A stretch of 6,289 nucleotides of DNA from Comamonadaceae bacterium. GTDB taxonomy: Bacteria; Pseudomonadota; Gammaproteobacteria; Burkholderiales; Burkholderiaceae_C. The stretch spans positions 1 through 6,289 of the forward strand of contig CANGML010000106.1 of NCBI GenBank assembly GCA_947454585.1, read 5' to 3'. Below, in pieces: positions 1-6,104 of this stretch (positions are counted from its first letter, which is position 1; each line of letters opens with the position of its first letter). The notes beneath the pieces were generated by a model that worked only from the letters and a program-made list of their open reading frames with translations, did no database searches and was not told the origin of the DNA. The position numbers and the translations under genes are program-made.

Positions 1-2
1 AA

Positions 3-356
3 TCCAGCGCCGTCGGTATCGGTGGTGATCCCATCAACGGTTTGAAGCACATCGATGTGATGAAGGCGTTCAACGACGATCCAGACACCGACGCGGTCAT
101 CATGATTGGTGAAATCGGTGGTCCAGACGAAGCCGAAGCAGCGATGTGGTGCAAGGCGAACATGAAGAAGCCCATCGTGGGCTTCATCGCGGGTGTGACG
201 GCCCCTCCCGGCAAGCGCATGGGCCATGCCGGCGCCTTGATTTCTGGTGGTGCGGATACGGCAGATGCCAAGCTCGCCATCATGGAAGAGTGTGGTTTCA
301 CCATCACTCGTAACCCCTCTGAATTGGGCAAATTGCTCAAGGCTCAGTTGAAGTAA
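3..356 (+). CDS. sucD: Succinyl-CoA ligase (ADP-forming) alpha subunit, C-terminal part (5' end outside window)
   Basis: Alpha subunit of succinyl-CoA synthetase, which with SucB's product and the beta subunit SucC interconverts succinyl-CoA and succinate plus CoA with ATP formation in the cytoplasmic TCA cycle. The window holds the last 117 codons of an open frame with no start of its own, so about 40% of a protein that is usually 290-300 residues. Seen directly: the segment GKRMGHAGA, whose histidine (codon 225-227) matches the phosphorylated catalytic histidine of the family (His246 in E. coli SucD), preceded by [13 protein letters not shown] and [15 protein letters not shown], both hallmark stretches of the ligase domain. 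The frame ends normally in KLLKAQLK and TAA. sucC is expected just upstream, outside the window. A strong terminator follows 26 bases after the stop, so this is the last gene of its operon. The assignment is essentially certain; an internal TTG at 42 is not a start. Confidence 0.97.
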   Translation, partial: SSAVGIGGDPINGLKHIDVMKAFNDDPDTDAVIMIGEIGGPDEAEAAMWCKANMKKPIVGFIAGVTAPPGKRMGHAGALISGGADTADAKLAIMEECGFTITRNPSELGKLLKAQLK

Positions 357-382
357 TCTTCTCTCGGGAAGTCGACCTCAGC

Positions 383-415
383 AGCGAGCGGTGGTTTCAC
401 CGCTCGCTTTTTTTT
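383..415 (+). terminator. Rho-independent terminator of the sucD operon
   Basis: A perfect 11-bp stem (383-393 paired with 398-408, arm AGCGAGCGGTG) closes a 4-base loop GTTT and runs directly into eight T residues (408-415). It lies 26 bases past the sucD stop and ahead of the pilin gene, so it separates TCA-cycle transcription from the pilin unit. Confidence 0.93.
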
Positions 416-452
416 GAACTCGCGCATGGCCATCTGTGCCCACGCGGCTGCC

Positions 453-458
453 TAGAAT
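453..458 (+). promoter_or_regulatory. Candidate -10 box of the pilin gene
   Basis: TAGAAT matches the sigma-70 -10 consensus at five of six positions and would start transcription near 464-466, about 20 bases before the pilin ATG. No good -35 hexamer is visible 16-18 bases upstream, and no convincing sigma-54 GG/GC pair is seen in the 415-485 gap. That is notable because many PilA promoters elsewhere use sigma-54. Support is a single hexamer plus position between a terminator and a gene. Confidence 0.4.
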
Positions 459-472
459 CCGTGCCCAACTTC

Positions 473-478
473 AAAGGA
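473..478 (+). promoter_or_regulatory. Ribosome binding site of the pilin gene
   Basis: AAAGGA lies six bases before the ATG at 485. It decides the start in favour of 485 over the in-frame GTG at 461, which would add eight residues in front of a leader peptide that is already of the correct length. Confidence 0.75.
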
Positions 479-484
479 CTGGCG

Positions 485-988
485 ATGAAACATACCTTGC
501 AACGCGGCTTCACCTTGATTGAACTCATGATCGTGGTGGCCATCATCGGCATCTTGGCTTCCGTCGCCTTGCCTGCCTATCAGGACTACATGGTGCGCGC
601 ACGGGTGAGCGAAGGTTTGGGGCTGGCTTCGACGGCGAAAACAAATGTGCTGGATATTGTCAACAGCGGCACCATTGGCTCGGTTTCGGATGGATACAAG
701 ACGGGTTACACATGGCCGAGTGCAACCAAGAATATCAGCAAGATTGAGATTGCGCCCACCACAGGCGCGATCACCATCACCACCACCGCTGCAGCCGGTG
801 CTGGTAGTTTGATGTTGGTGCCCTACACCAAGAGCGGTGCCAACGAGGCGGCGCTGCCGACGGCGGCTGGCACCCTTGATGGGCTGGTGCAATGGAAGTG
901 CATGGCCAAGGGCGCTGCGATATTTGTGGGCGTCTCGGTGGCGAGTGATGCCTTGGATGCCAAATATGTGCCAAGTGATTGCAAGTAA
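485..988 (+). CDS. pilA: Type IV pilin (PilA-like major pilin), prepilin-peptidase substrate
   Basis: Structural subunit of a type IV pilus, made as a 167-residue precursor. The first eight residues (MKHTLQRG) form a short charged class IVa leader ending in Gly8. Prepilin peptidase PilD would cut after it and methylate the new N-terminal Phe. The mature chain begins FTLIELM, with the conserved Glu5, and continues through a hydrophobic helix to about residue 30 ([16 protein letters not shown]), the classic PilA spine. Two cysteines near the end (Cys139 and Cys166, the second followed only by Lys) fit the disulfide-bound D-region. Residues about 92-108 are a Thr/Ala/Gly-rich stretch. The start at 485 is chosen for its AAAGGA site and exact leader length. 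The gene sits alone between a terminator upstream and a hairpin downstream, followed by an oligosaccharyltransferase gene that may modify it. A minor pilin or a pseudopilin is less likely given the length and the PilA-type N-terminus. The pilA symbol is by family resemblance. Confidence 0.92.
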   Translation: MKHTLQRGFTLIELMIVVAIIGILASVALPAYQDYMVRARVSEGLGLASTAKTNVLDIVNSGTIGSVSDGYKTGYTWPSATKNISKIEIAPTTGAITITTTAAAGAGSLMLVPYTKSGANEAALPTAAGTLDGLVQWKCMAKGAAIFVGVSVASDALDAKYVPSDCK

Positions 989-1005
989 GCGTTAAAAGAA
1001 CTTCA

Positions 1006-1031
1006 ACAAAGGCGCCTAAGGGCGCCTTTGT
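1006..1031 (+). terminator. Strong hairpin between pilin and oligosaccharyltransferase genes, weak or partial terminator
   Basis: A perfect 11-bp inverted repeat (1006-1016 with 1021-1031, arm ACAAAGGCGCC) with loop TAAG lies 17 bases after the pilin stop. The downstream arm ends in TTTGT and continues GTTGTG, so there is T enrichment but no clean T-run. On the minus strand the hairpin is also followed by T-rich sequence (TTGAAGTTCTTTT), so it could work in either direction. It may end most pilin transcripts, allow some read-through into the next gene, or protect the 3' end of an abundant pilin mRNA. Confidence 0.65.
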
Positions 1032-1057
1032 GTTGTGCGCGAGGGAAGTGTTAGAAA
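1028..1057 (+). promoter_or_regulatory. Possible promoter of the oligosaccharyltransferase gene
   Basis: TAGAAA (1052-1057) resembles the TAGAAT seen before the pilin gene and lies 18 bases after TTGTGT (1028-1033), which matches only three of six -35 positions. Transcription would start near 1064, almost at the ATG at 1066, giving a nearly leaderless message. This is a weak call based on motif and position. Confidence 0.3.
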
Positions 1058-1065
1058 ATCAGGCT

Positions 1066-2763
1066 ATGCGCACGCCTGAACAAACCAATACGCCGTGGGC
1101 CTATGGGCTGCTGGCCGCCTGCGTGGCGTTGCCGTGGCTCAACCCCTTTGCCAGCAGCCCCTCGACGGCAGTGATTCCGTTGTTGCTGAGTTGGATGCTG
1201 GCTGCCTGTGCTTTGCTTGCGGTGGCGGACATGCCCTTCGTTAAAAAAAATTGGACCCTCCGTGATCGCTGGATGTTGGCGGTCATGGGCATGTGGCTCA
1301 TGGCATCGCTGGTTTGGGCCCCTGCTGTGGTGGACCGTGCGCTGACGGCGGGGTTGCTCGCTTCCTTGATGTGTGTGTGGCTGATGTGGGCGGTCGGCCG
1401 CCGAGCCGCGGTGAATGAACGCCTGCTGATGTGGTTGACGGCCGCTGTGTTATTTGCTGCATTGGTGAGCAGCGTGTTGGGGGTCCTGCAGTATTTGGGC
1501 CTGGCCAAAGCGTTGTCGCCTTGGGTGAACCAACCGCTCAAGGGCGATGCCTTTGCGAATTTGCGCCAACGCAATCAGTTTGCCTCGCTCACAGGATTGG
1601 GGTTGGTGGCCTTGTTCGGCTGGACCTTGGCGCACAGCAAGACGCAAGCCCTCGCCGCAAAGGCTTGGTGCTTGGTTCTGGTGGGTCTGAATATATTGGC
1701 AGCGGGTCTCGCATGTTCTGTCTCGCGCACGGGCGCCATCGAGTGGTTGTTGGTGAGTGCGTTGTTGATGGGGTGGTTGTACCGACGTTCGCATGGCGAG
1801 GGACGTCAACACTTGTTGCGGCTTGTTGTGGCGGCACCCTTGCTGGTGGTGGTGTGGTCCATGGTGATGCCATGGTTGTCATGGCAACTCACTGGTGAGT
1901 GGGGGGCCAGCTTGATCTTGCGCGTCGCAGGGCAAGCGCAAGATTACGGTCCTTGCGGCGGACGCCGCGTGTTGTGGGCCAACGTGCTGACCCTGATCGA
2001 GCAACAACCCTGGTGGGGCTGGGGCTGGGGCGAGACAGACTACGCCCACTTCATGACGCATTACAAGGACATGCGCTTTTGCGACATGCTGGATAACGCC
2101 CACGATTTCCCGCTCCACATGGCCCTGGAGCTAGGCGTGCCGTTTGCCGTGGTCGTGCTCGCCGCTATGGCCGCTTGGGTCTGGCGTCGTCGACCCTGGC
2201 AAGAAGCCCAGGCATCACGCGTGATGGCCTGGTGTTGGCTGCTGGTGTTGGGTTTTCACAGCCTGCTCGAATACCCGCTGTGGTACGGGCCCTTTCAAAT
2301 GACGCTGGGCTTAGGCCTAGGCTTACTGTGGTCGTTACCTCAAACATCGGTTGTCCCAAAAGTGCATGAAGCATTAAAGGTAGAAGCGCAAGCAGGCCCC
2401 CTGTTGGTGGCCGCACTATTGTTCATTGGCTGCTTGTATGCCGTGTGGGATTTCAACCGTGTGGGTCAAATTTACCGACCAGCCGCCGCACGTGATGCAG
2501 CCTACCGTGACGACCCCTTGCATCACGCCAAACAATCGTGGCTGTTCAAAAACCAAGCTGACTTTGCAGAACTGACCACGCAAACGGTGACAGCAGACAA
2601 CGCTGCAGCGCTCTACCCGCAAGCGCTGCGGTTGATGCACTACTCCCCTGAAGCGCGTGTTGTGCAGCGTGTCATTGACAGTGGCAAGCTGCTCGGCTAC
2701 GACGAACAAGCACAGCTACTGGCCGATCGTTTGGACGACGTGAAGCGAAACATGCCGCGCTAA
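1066..2763 (+). CDS. PglL/Wzy-type O-oligosaccharyltransferase, multi-pass membrane protein (probable pilin glycosylation)
   Basis: A 565-residue inner-membrane enzyme of the O-antigen ligase/PglL superfamily. Such enzymes move a lipid-linked glycan onto a protein Ser/Thr, or onto lipid A or a growing polymer, in the periplasm. I see about a dozen hydrophobic segments between residues 15 and 461, broken by a large loop at about 285-350. Family signatures in order: ALPWLNPFASSPSTA near the N-terminus (about 22-36), RQRNQFA at 167-173, WWGWGWGE at 316-323, DNAHD at 343-347, and HSLLEYPLWYGPFQM at about 397-411. His346 in DNAHD corresponds in context to the essential periplasmic-loop histidine known from Neisseria PglL. 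After the last helix (about 443-461) comes a soluble tail of about 100 residues fitting the Wzy_C_2 domain of PglL-type enzymes. The ATG at 1066 is preferred: upstream in-frame TTG/GTG codons lie in or near the hairpin, although GTG 1048 directly follows GAGGGAA. Placement after a pilin argues for pilin glycosylation, as for tfpO/pglL genes; O-antigen ligase (WaaL) is the alternative. Leucine codon use changes sharply from 2311 on. Confidence 0.88.
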   Translation: MRTPEQTNTPWAYGLLAACVALPWLNPFASSPSTAVIPLLLSWMLAACALLAVADMPFVKKNWTLRDRWMLAVMGMWLMASLVWAPAVVDRALTAGLLASLMCVWLMWAVGRRAAVNERLLMWLTAAVLFAALVSSVLGVLQYLGLAKALSPWVNQPLKGDAFANLRQRNQFASLTGLGLVALFGWTLAHSKTQALAAKAWCLVLVGLNILAAGLACSVSRTGAIEWLLVSALLMGWLYRRSHGEGRQHLLRLVVAAPLLVVVWSMVMPWLSWQLTGEWGASLILRVAGQAQDYGPCGGRRVLWANVLTLIEQQPWWGWGWGETDYAHFMTHYKDMRFCDMLDNAHDFPLHMALELGVPFAVVVLAAMAAWVWRRRPWQEAQASRVMAWCWLLVLGFHSLLEYPLWYGPFQMTLGLGLGLLWSLPQTSVVPKVHEALKVEAQAGPLLVAALLFIGCLYAVWDFNRVGQIYRPAAARDAAYRDDPLHHAKQSWLFKNQADFAELTTQTVTADNAAALYPQALRLMHYSPEARVVQRVIDSGKLLGYDEQAQLLADRLDDVKRNMPR

Positions 2764-2774
2764 ACTTGTCAGCC

Positions 2775-3557
2775 ATGCCTCACCCTCGCCCTACCCTCTC
2801 CGCCATCGTCATCACGCGCAACGAGGCGCACAACTTGCACGATTGCTTGCAGTCCATGCAGGGCTTGGTGGATGAAATCATCGTGGTGGACAGCCAAAGC
2901 ACCGATGCCACGGTGGCCATTGCCCAACAGCACGGGGCCACAGTGTCGCAACCCGCGGACTGGCCTGGCTTTGGCCCACAAAAGAACCGAGCACTTGATT
3001 TAGCCACCTGCGAGTGGGTGTTGTCGTTGGATGCCGACGAGCGCGTCACGCCGGCGCTGGCCGCAGAAATCAAACAGGTGTTGCAAGCGGGCGATGCCGA
3101 TCGGGCTTACCAAGTGCCGCGCCTGTCCTCCTACTGTGGCAAATTCATCCACCATTCAGGCTGGCAGCCTGACTATGTGCTGCGCGTTTTCAAGCGTGGC
3201 ACCGCCAGGTTTTCAGATGACCTCGTGCACGAGCGTGTGCTGACACAACAACCCGTGCAGGCGTTGCAACACCACTTGCTGCATTACAGCTACCTGAGTT
3301 TTTCGCAGGTGCTGCACAAGGTCGATGCGTATTCCAGCGCCTCCGCCCAACAAGCGTATGCGCGCGGCAAGCGCTCGTCTGTCGCAGGGGCCTTGGGCCA
3401 TGGGGCGTGGGCCTTTTTTAGAACCTATGTGATTCGCCGAGGTTTTTTAGACGGCGCTCACGGCTTGGCCTTGGCCATCTCGAATGCCGAAACCAGCTAC
3501 TACAAGTATTTGAAGTTGTGGCACATGCAGCAGGTCGAAGACGCTGCGGCCCAGTAG
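2775..3557 (+). CDS. Family 2 glycosyltransferase, WaaE/KdtX/LgtF-like
   Basis: A 260-residue cytoplasmic, probably membrane-associated, GT-A fold glycosyltransferase. The N-terminal strand LSAIVITRNEAHNL (about 8-21) opens the nucleotide-sugar domain, DSQSTDAT (39-46) is the second nucleotide-binding motif, and the metal-binding DAD of LDADERV is at 86-88. WPGFGPQKNRALDLA (about 61-75) and the C-terminal GFLDGAHGLALA...YYKYLKLW are typical of the WaaE/KdtX/LgtF group, which adds glucose to the first inner-core heptose of LPS in enteric bacteria and Neisseria. The sugar used here cannot be read from sequence. It starts 11 bases after the oligosaccharyltransferase stop with no terminator between, so the two are very likely co-transcribed. 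The ATG at 2775 is chosen over an in-frame TTG at 2766; neither has a good Shine-Dalgarno site, which fits translational coupling. It could build the pilin glycan or act in LPS core synthesis. The stop lies 4 bases from the converging moaC stop. Confidence 0.9.
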   Translation: MPHPRPTLSAIVITRNEAHNLHDCLQSMQGLVDEIIVVDSQSTDATVAIAQQHGATVSQPADWPGFGPQKNRALDLATCEWVLSLDADERVTPALAAEIKQVLQAGDADRAYQVPRLSSYCGKFIHHSGWQPDYVLRVFKRGTARFSDDLVHERVLTQQPVQALQHHLLHYSYLSFSQVLHKVDAYSSASAQQAYARGKRSSVAGALGHGAWAFFRTYVIRRGFLDGAHGLALAISNAETSYYKYLKLWHMQQVEDAAAQ

Positions 3558-3561
3558 CGCG

Positions 3562-4038
3562 TTAAGCGGCCACGTAGCTGCCCGACTTACCGCCGTGCTT
3601 CTCCAGCAAGTGCACATCGGTCATGGCCATGCCCCTATCCACGGCTTTGCACATGTCATAAATGGTCAGCAAGGCCACTTGCACGGCGGTGAGGGCTTCC
3701 ATCTCTACGCCGGTTTGGCCGACGGTTTCAACCGTCGCTGTGCACCGCACCGCGTGGGTCGCTTCATCCACTGCAAATTCAACGGCCACACGCGTTAACG
3801 CGAGCGGGTGGCACAAGGGGATGAGGTCACTGGTTTTCTTGGCGGCTTGAATGCCGGCAATCCGTGCAATGCCCAGCACATCGCCTTTTTTGGCTGTGCC
3901 GCTTTGAATCAAGGCCAAGGTCGCAGGCCGCATCACAATGCGGCCCGTGGCCACACCCACGCGCCGTGTATGGGCCTTGTCGGCCACATCCACCATATGG
4001 GCTTGGCCTTGCGCATCAAAATGAGTGAGTGTGGACAT
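3562..4038 (-). CDS. moaC: Cyclic pyranopterin monophosphate synthase MoaC
   Basis: Converts 3',8-cyclo-7,8-dihydro-GTP, made by MoaA, into cyclic pyranopterin monophosphate, the first stable intermediate of molybdenum cofactor synthesis, in the cytoplasm. The 158-residue protein has the normal family length. All residues known to matter in the E. coli enzyme are present at identical numbering when the ATG at 4038 is used: Lys51 ([15 protein letters not shown]), His77 ([10 protein letters not shown]), Glu112 and Glu114 ([10 protein letters not shown]), Asp128 and Lys131 (IYDMCKAVD). The C-terminal KHGGKSG is also typical. This numbering match decides the start; longer in-frame starts at 4062 and 4143 would add residues the family lacks, the latter running into the opposite gene. 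No strong Shine-Dalgarno site precedes it. No other moa or moe gene is in the window, so it stands apart from its pathway. It converges with the glycosyltransferase and diverges from the metalloprotease. Confidence 0.97.
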   Translation of the reverse strand: MSTLTHFDAQGQAHMVDVADKAHTRRVGVATGRIVMRPATLALIQSGTAKKGDVLGIARIAGIQAAKKTSDLIPLCHPLALTRVAVEFAVDEATHAVRCTATVETVGQTGVEMEALTAVQVALLTIYDMCKAVDRGMAMTDVHLLEKHGGKSGSYVAA

Positions 4039-4045
4039 GCTGAAA

Positions 4046-4076
4046 TTGACAACGGTTAACATGAAAGCTGCATCAT
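4046..4076 (+). promoter_or_regulatory. Possible promoter of the M48 metalloprotease gene
   Basis: A perfect TTGACA (4046-4051) is followed after 19 bases by CATCAT (4071-4076), four of six matches to a -10 box. The predicted start is at about 4083. The message would then be nearly leaderless for the ATG at 4084, or have about an 18-base leader for the ATG at 4102. The spacing is longer than ideal, so the call is weak. Confidence 0.27.
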
Positions 4077-4077
4077 A
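4072..4077 (-). promoter_or_regulatory. Candidate -10 box of moaC
   Basis: Read on the minus strand this is TATGAT, five of six matches to the -10 consensus, giving a predicted start near 4065 and a leader of about 26 bases before the moaC ATG at 4038. No good -35 lies at the usual distance. It overlaps the region just before the metalloprotease ATG on the other strand. Confidence 0.35.
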
Positions 4078-4083
4078 AAGGCC

Positions 4084-5703
4084 ATGCGCTCCCTTGCCCC
4101 CATGTCTCCTCAAAACACGCCCTACGCACGCCTGAAAACGCATGGCTTGCGTCGTGTCGGCGTGTTCGGCCTGAGCCTAGCTTTGTGTTTACCCACTGGC
4201 TTGTTGCAGGCGCAGGTGAATGGCAATCGCTTGCCAAATTTGGGAGACGGCGCTGACGTGCCTCTGGGCGTCGAGCGGCGCTTGGGCGAGAGCATTGCGC
4301 GCGAAATTTACCGTGACCCGGATTATTTGGATGACCCAGTACTGGGCGACTATGTGCAGTCACTCTGGCTGCCGTTGTTAGCCTCCGCCCGTCAACGCGG
4401 CGAGTTGACCCCCGAGCTAGAGCAACAGTTTTCTTGGGAGGTGGCGCTCATCCGCGATCGCAGCATCAATGCCTTCGCCTTGCCGGGTGGCTATTTGGGC
4501 GTGCATTTGGGTTTGATTTCTGCGGTGAGCAATGGTGATGAGTTGGCTTCTGTGTTGGCGCATGAGTTGAGCCATGTCACGCAGCGTCACATTGCGCGCA
4601 TGATTTCTCAGCAAGGCAAGCAAGGTCCGATGGTCATGGGCGCCCTGATTTTGGGGATGCTCGCGGCCAGTCGCACCGCCAATGCGAGCAGCATGAGCGC
4701 CGCCAACGCTGTCATGGTGGGTGGGCAGGCCGCTGCGATACAAAGCCAGCTTAATTTTTCGCGTGACATGGAGCGTGAGGCGGACCGTGTGGGTTATGGG
4801 GTGATGACCGAGGCTGGCTTTGAGCCCCAGGGTTTTGTCACCATGTTTGAGAAATTGCAGCAGGCGGCGCGCCTGAATGACAACGGCTCATTCCCTTATC
4901 TGCGCAGCCATCCCATGACGACCGAGCGGATTGCCGATGCGCAAGCCCGTCAGCAACTACTCCCCCCGCGTGGGACTGTGACGACGACACCGACGCACGC
5001 GATGATGTCTGCGCGTGCGCAGGTGTTGGCAAATCCCGGTGTTGATGGCTTGCGTACCCTCGCTGCTGAGGCGAATACGCCCAGCCTCTCAAGCGCCCCT
5101 ACAGCCCGACAAGCGGGGGTGTTGTATGGCGCGGTTCTGGCGGAAATAAAGCAACGCAATTTTGTGCAGGCTCGGCAAACTTTTCAGCGCTTGCAAAGCT
5201 TGCCGGGATTGGCATTGGGTGCGGTGCGTGTGATACGCCTGCTCGGTGCTGAGTTGGCGTTGGCATCAGGGAATGCCTCCCAAGCCGTCGCCTTACTAGA
5301 CGCCAAAGCGATGGTGGTGGATCCTGCCGATCGCGCCACTCGCATGCAGTTGGCACAGAGCCGCGTGGCAACCAACCATCCTGTGCAAGCCAAATTGGCG
5401 GCTACCGAATTGGCGTTGTGGTTGAGTCAATACCCGCGTGACGCGCACGCGTGGCTGGTGCAAGCCTCGGCCTACGAGTCACTCGGTGACAGCTTGCGCA
5501 GCATTCGTGCGCAAGCCGAGGCCCGGGCGGTGGAGCTCGATTACGGTGCAGCGGTGGACCGTTTCAAGGCAGCGCAAATCTTGGCACATCAGTTGGCCAA
5601 TGAGGGCAAGTTAGACCCAGCGGGGCACATGGAGGCCTCCATCATTGACGCGCGTTTGCGGGAGTTAACCAGACTGCGGCGGGAACAAACGTTCGAGCGC
5701 TGA
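4084..5703 (+). CDS. Periplasmic M48-family zinc metalloprotease with TPR-like C-terminal domain (BepA/YfgC-like)
   Basis: A 539-residue exported protease resembling BepA, which in E. coli assists or degrades stalled outer-membrane proteins such as LptD at the BAM complex. Residues about 17-43 form a signal peptide: basic HGLRR, a hydrophobic core, and probable cleavage after LQA at 43. Cys35 lies inside the core and does not make a valid lipobox. The peptidase M48 domain (about 65-290) contains HELSH at 160-164, with the two zinc histidines and the catalytic Glu161, and DMEREAD at 228-234, where Glu232 is the probable third zinc ligand. SHPMTTERI at 275-283 has His276 in the place of the regulatory histidine known from BepA. 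A Met/Ala-rich stretch (about 182-220) sits between the zinc motifs. Residues about 330-520 are helical, Ala/Leu-rich and fit TPR repeats (for example [13 protein letters not shown]). The start at 4084 has AAAGG only two bases upstream; ATG 4102 is a fair alternative and would remove six residues. The 3' end overlaps the converging membrane-protein gene by 39 bases. Confidence 0.93.
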   Translation: MRSLAPMSPQNTPYARLKTHGLRRVGVFGLSLALCLPTGLLQAQVNGNRLPNLGDGADVPLGVERRLGESIAREIYRDPDYLDDPVLGDYVQSLWLPLLASARQRGELTPELEQQFSWEVALIRDRSINAFALPGGYLGVHLGLISAVSNGDELASVLAHELSHVTQRHIARMISQQGKQGPMVMGALILGMLAASRTANASSMSAANAVMVGGQAAAIQSQLNFSRDMEREADRVGYGVMTEAGFEPQGFVTMFEKLQQAARLNDNGSFPYLRSHPMTTERIADAQARQQLLPPRGTVTTTPTHAMMSARAQVLANPGVDGLRTLAAEANTPSLSSAPTARQAGVLYGAVLAEIKQRNFVQARQTFQRLQSLPGLALGAVRVIRLLGAELALASGNASQAVALLDAKAMVVDPADRATRMQLAQSRVATNHPVQAKLAATELALWLSQYPRDAHAWLVQASAYESLGDSLRSIRAQAEARAVELDYGAAVDRFKAAQILAHQLANEGKLDPAGHMEASIIDARLRELTRLRREQTFER

Positions 5704-6024
5704 GTCAATCACCACGCCAAAGGCCGAGTAGATCAGCGAGCCCAACAAGGCCGATCCAAAACCGCTGACCCAAAAACCATCCAACAGCCCAGCGGCAGCC
5801 CAAAACATGAAGGCGTTGATGACGAAGAGGAACAAGCCTAAGGTGAAAAATGTCACGGGCAGCGTGAGCACCACCAAGGCAGGGCGCACGATCAGATTGA
5901 AGATACCCATGACCAAGGCGGCGGTCATCGCTGCGCCAAAGCTGGTCACTTCGACCCCGTGGTAGAGATGTGCCAAGGCCATCAGCGCGGTGGCATGGAG
6001 AACCCAAGTTAAGAGTAGTTTCAT
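5665..6024 (-). CDS. Small four-helix membrane protein, 'phage holin family' PF04020 (YvlD-like)
   Basis: A 119-residue inner-membrane protein. Four hydrophobic segments are visible at about 3-20, 28-45, 50-80 (long, probably helix plus re-entrant part) and 84-108. The core NLIVRPALVVLTLP followed by FFTLGLFLFVINAF (43-72) is the diagnostic signature of the PF04020 family, named after a mycobacterial phage holin superfamily but found in most bacteria as a chromosomal protein of unknown role. B. subtilis YvlD is a known member. Nothing else phage-like is nearby, so lysis function should not be assumed. The ATG at 6024 gives the usual family length and starts directly with a membrane segment; no clear Shine-Dalgarno site is present. 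The last 12 codons and stop lie inside the 3' end of the metalloprotease gene on the other strand. It diverges from the DUF3717 gene over 80 bases. Confidence 0.9.
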   Translation of the reverse strand: MKLLLTWVLHATALMALAHLYHGVEVTSFGAAMTAALVMGIFNLIVRPALVVLTLPVTFFTLGLFLFVINAFMFWAAAGLLDGFWVSGFGSALLGSLIYSAFGVVIDSALERLFPPQSG

Positions 6025-6027
6025 TGT

Positions 6028-6055
6028 TCGACCAGCATAGCATTGCCGTTATCAT
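6028..6055 (+). promoter_or_regulatory. Possible promoter of the DUF3717 gene
   Basis: TCGACC (6028-6033, four of six -35 matches) is spaced 16 bases from TATCAT (6050-6055, five of six -10 matches). Transcription would start near 6062, placing a run of eight C residues (6069-6076) in a leader of about 43 bases. The motif overlaps the region where the divergent membrane-protein gene must also have its promoter (a TATGCT is seen on the minus strand at 6034-6039). This is motif evidence only. Confidence 0.33.
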
Positions 6056-6104
6056 CCACACCCCGATACCCCCCCCTGATCTCTAGGCAACAGACGCGCA
6101 CACG

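Noticed and set aside
461..484. GTG start eight codons upstream of the pilin ATG
   Set aside because: The ATG at 485 has a well-spaced AAAGGA and gives a standard eight-residue prepilin leader.
778..795. ACC-type trinucleotide run in the pilin gene as a variable repeat
   Set aside because: Only a few imperfect units (ACCATCACCACCACC) encoding Thr and Ile; too short and interrupted to call a repeat tract.
452..892. 146-codon open frame on the minus strand across the pilin gene
   Set aside because: Its translation is a His/Gly/Arg-rich string without any recognisable family, fully antisense to a certain pilin gene; it is a by-product of GC-rich codon bias.
979..1065. TTG start of the transferase overlapping the pilin stop
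   Set aside because: It would translate through the hairpin and add 29 residues unlike any family N-terminus; the motif-bearing sequence begins after the ATG at 1066.
1101..1574. 157-codon minus-strand frame, and 155-codon plus-strand frame at 1431-1898, inside the transferase gene
   Set aside because: Both lie wholly within a gene with clear family motifs in another frame and show no domain or ribosome binding site of their own.
4039..4143. 35-residue N-terminal extension of moaC to an upstream ATG
   Set aside because: The family length and exact catalytic-residue numbering fit the ATG at 4038, and the extension would overlap the start of the divergent metalloprotease gene.
4417..4743. 108-codon minus-strand frame inside the metalloprotease gene
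   Set aside because: Antisense to the HELSH region, with low-complexity His/Arg-rich content and no family resemblance.
5665..6024. Prophage remnant suggested by the 'phage holin' family name
   Set aside because: No integrase, lysin, structural gene or attachment repeat is nearby, and PF04020 proteins are common chromosomal membrane proteins.
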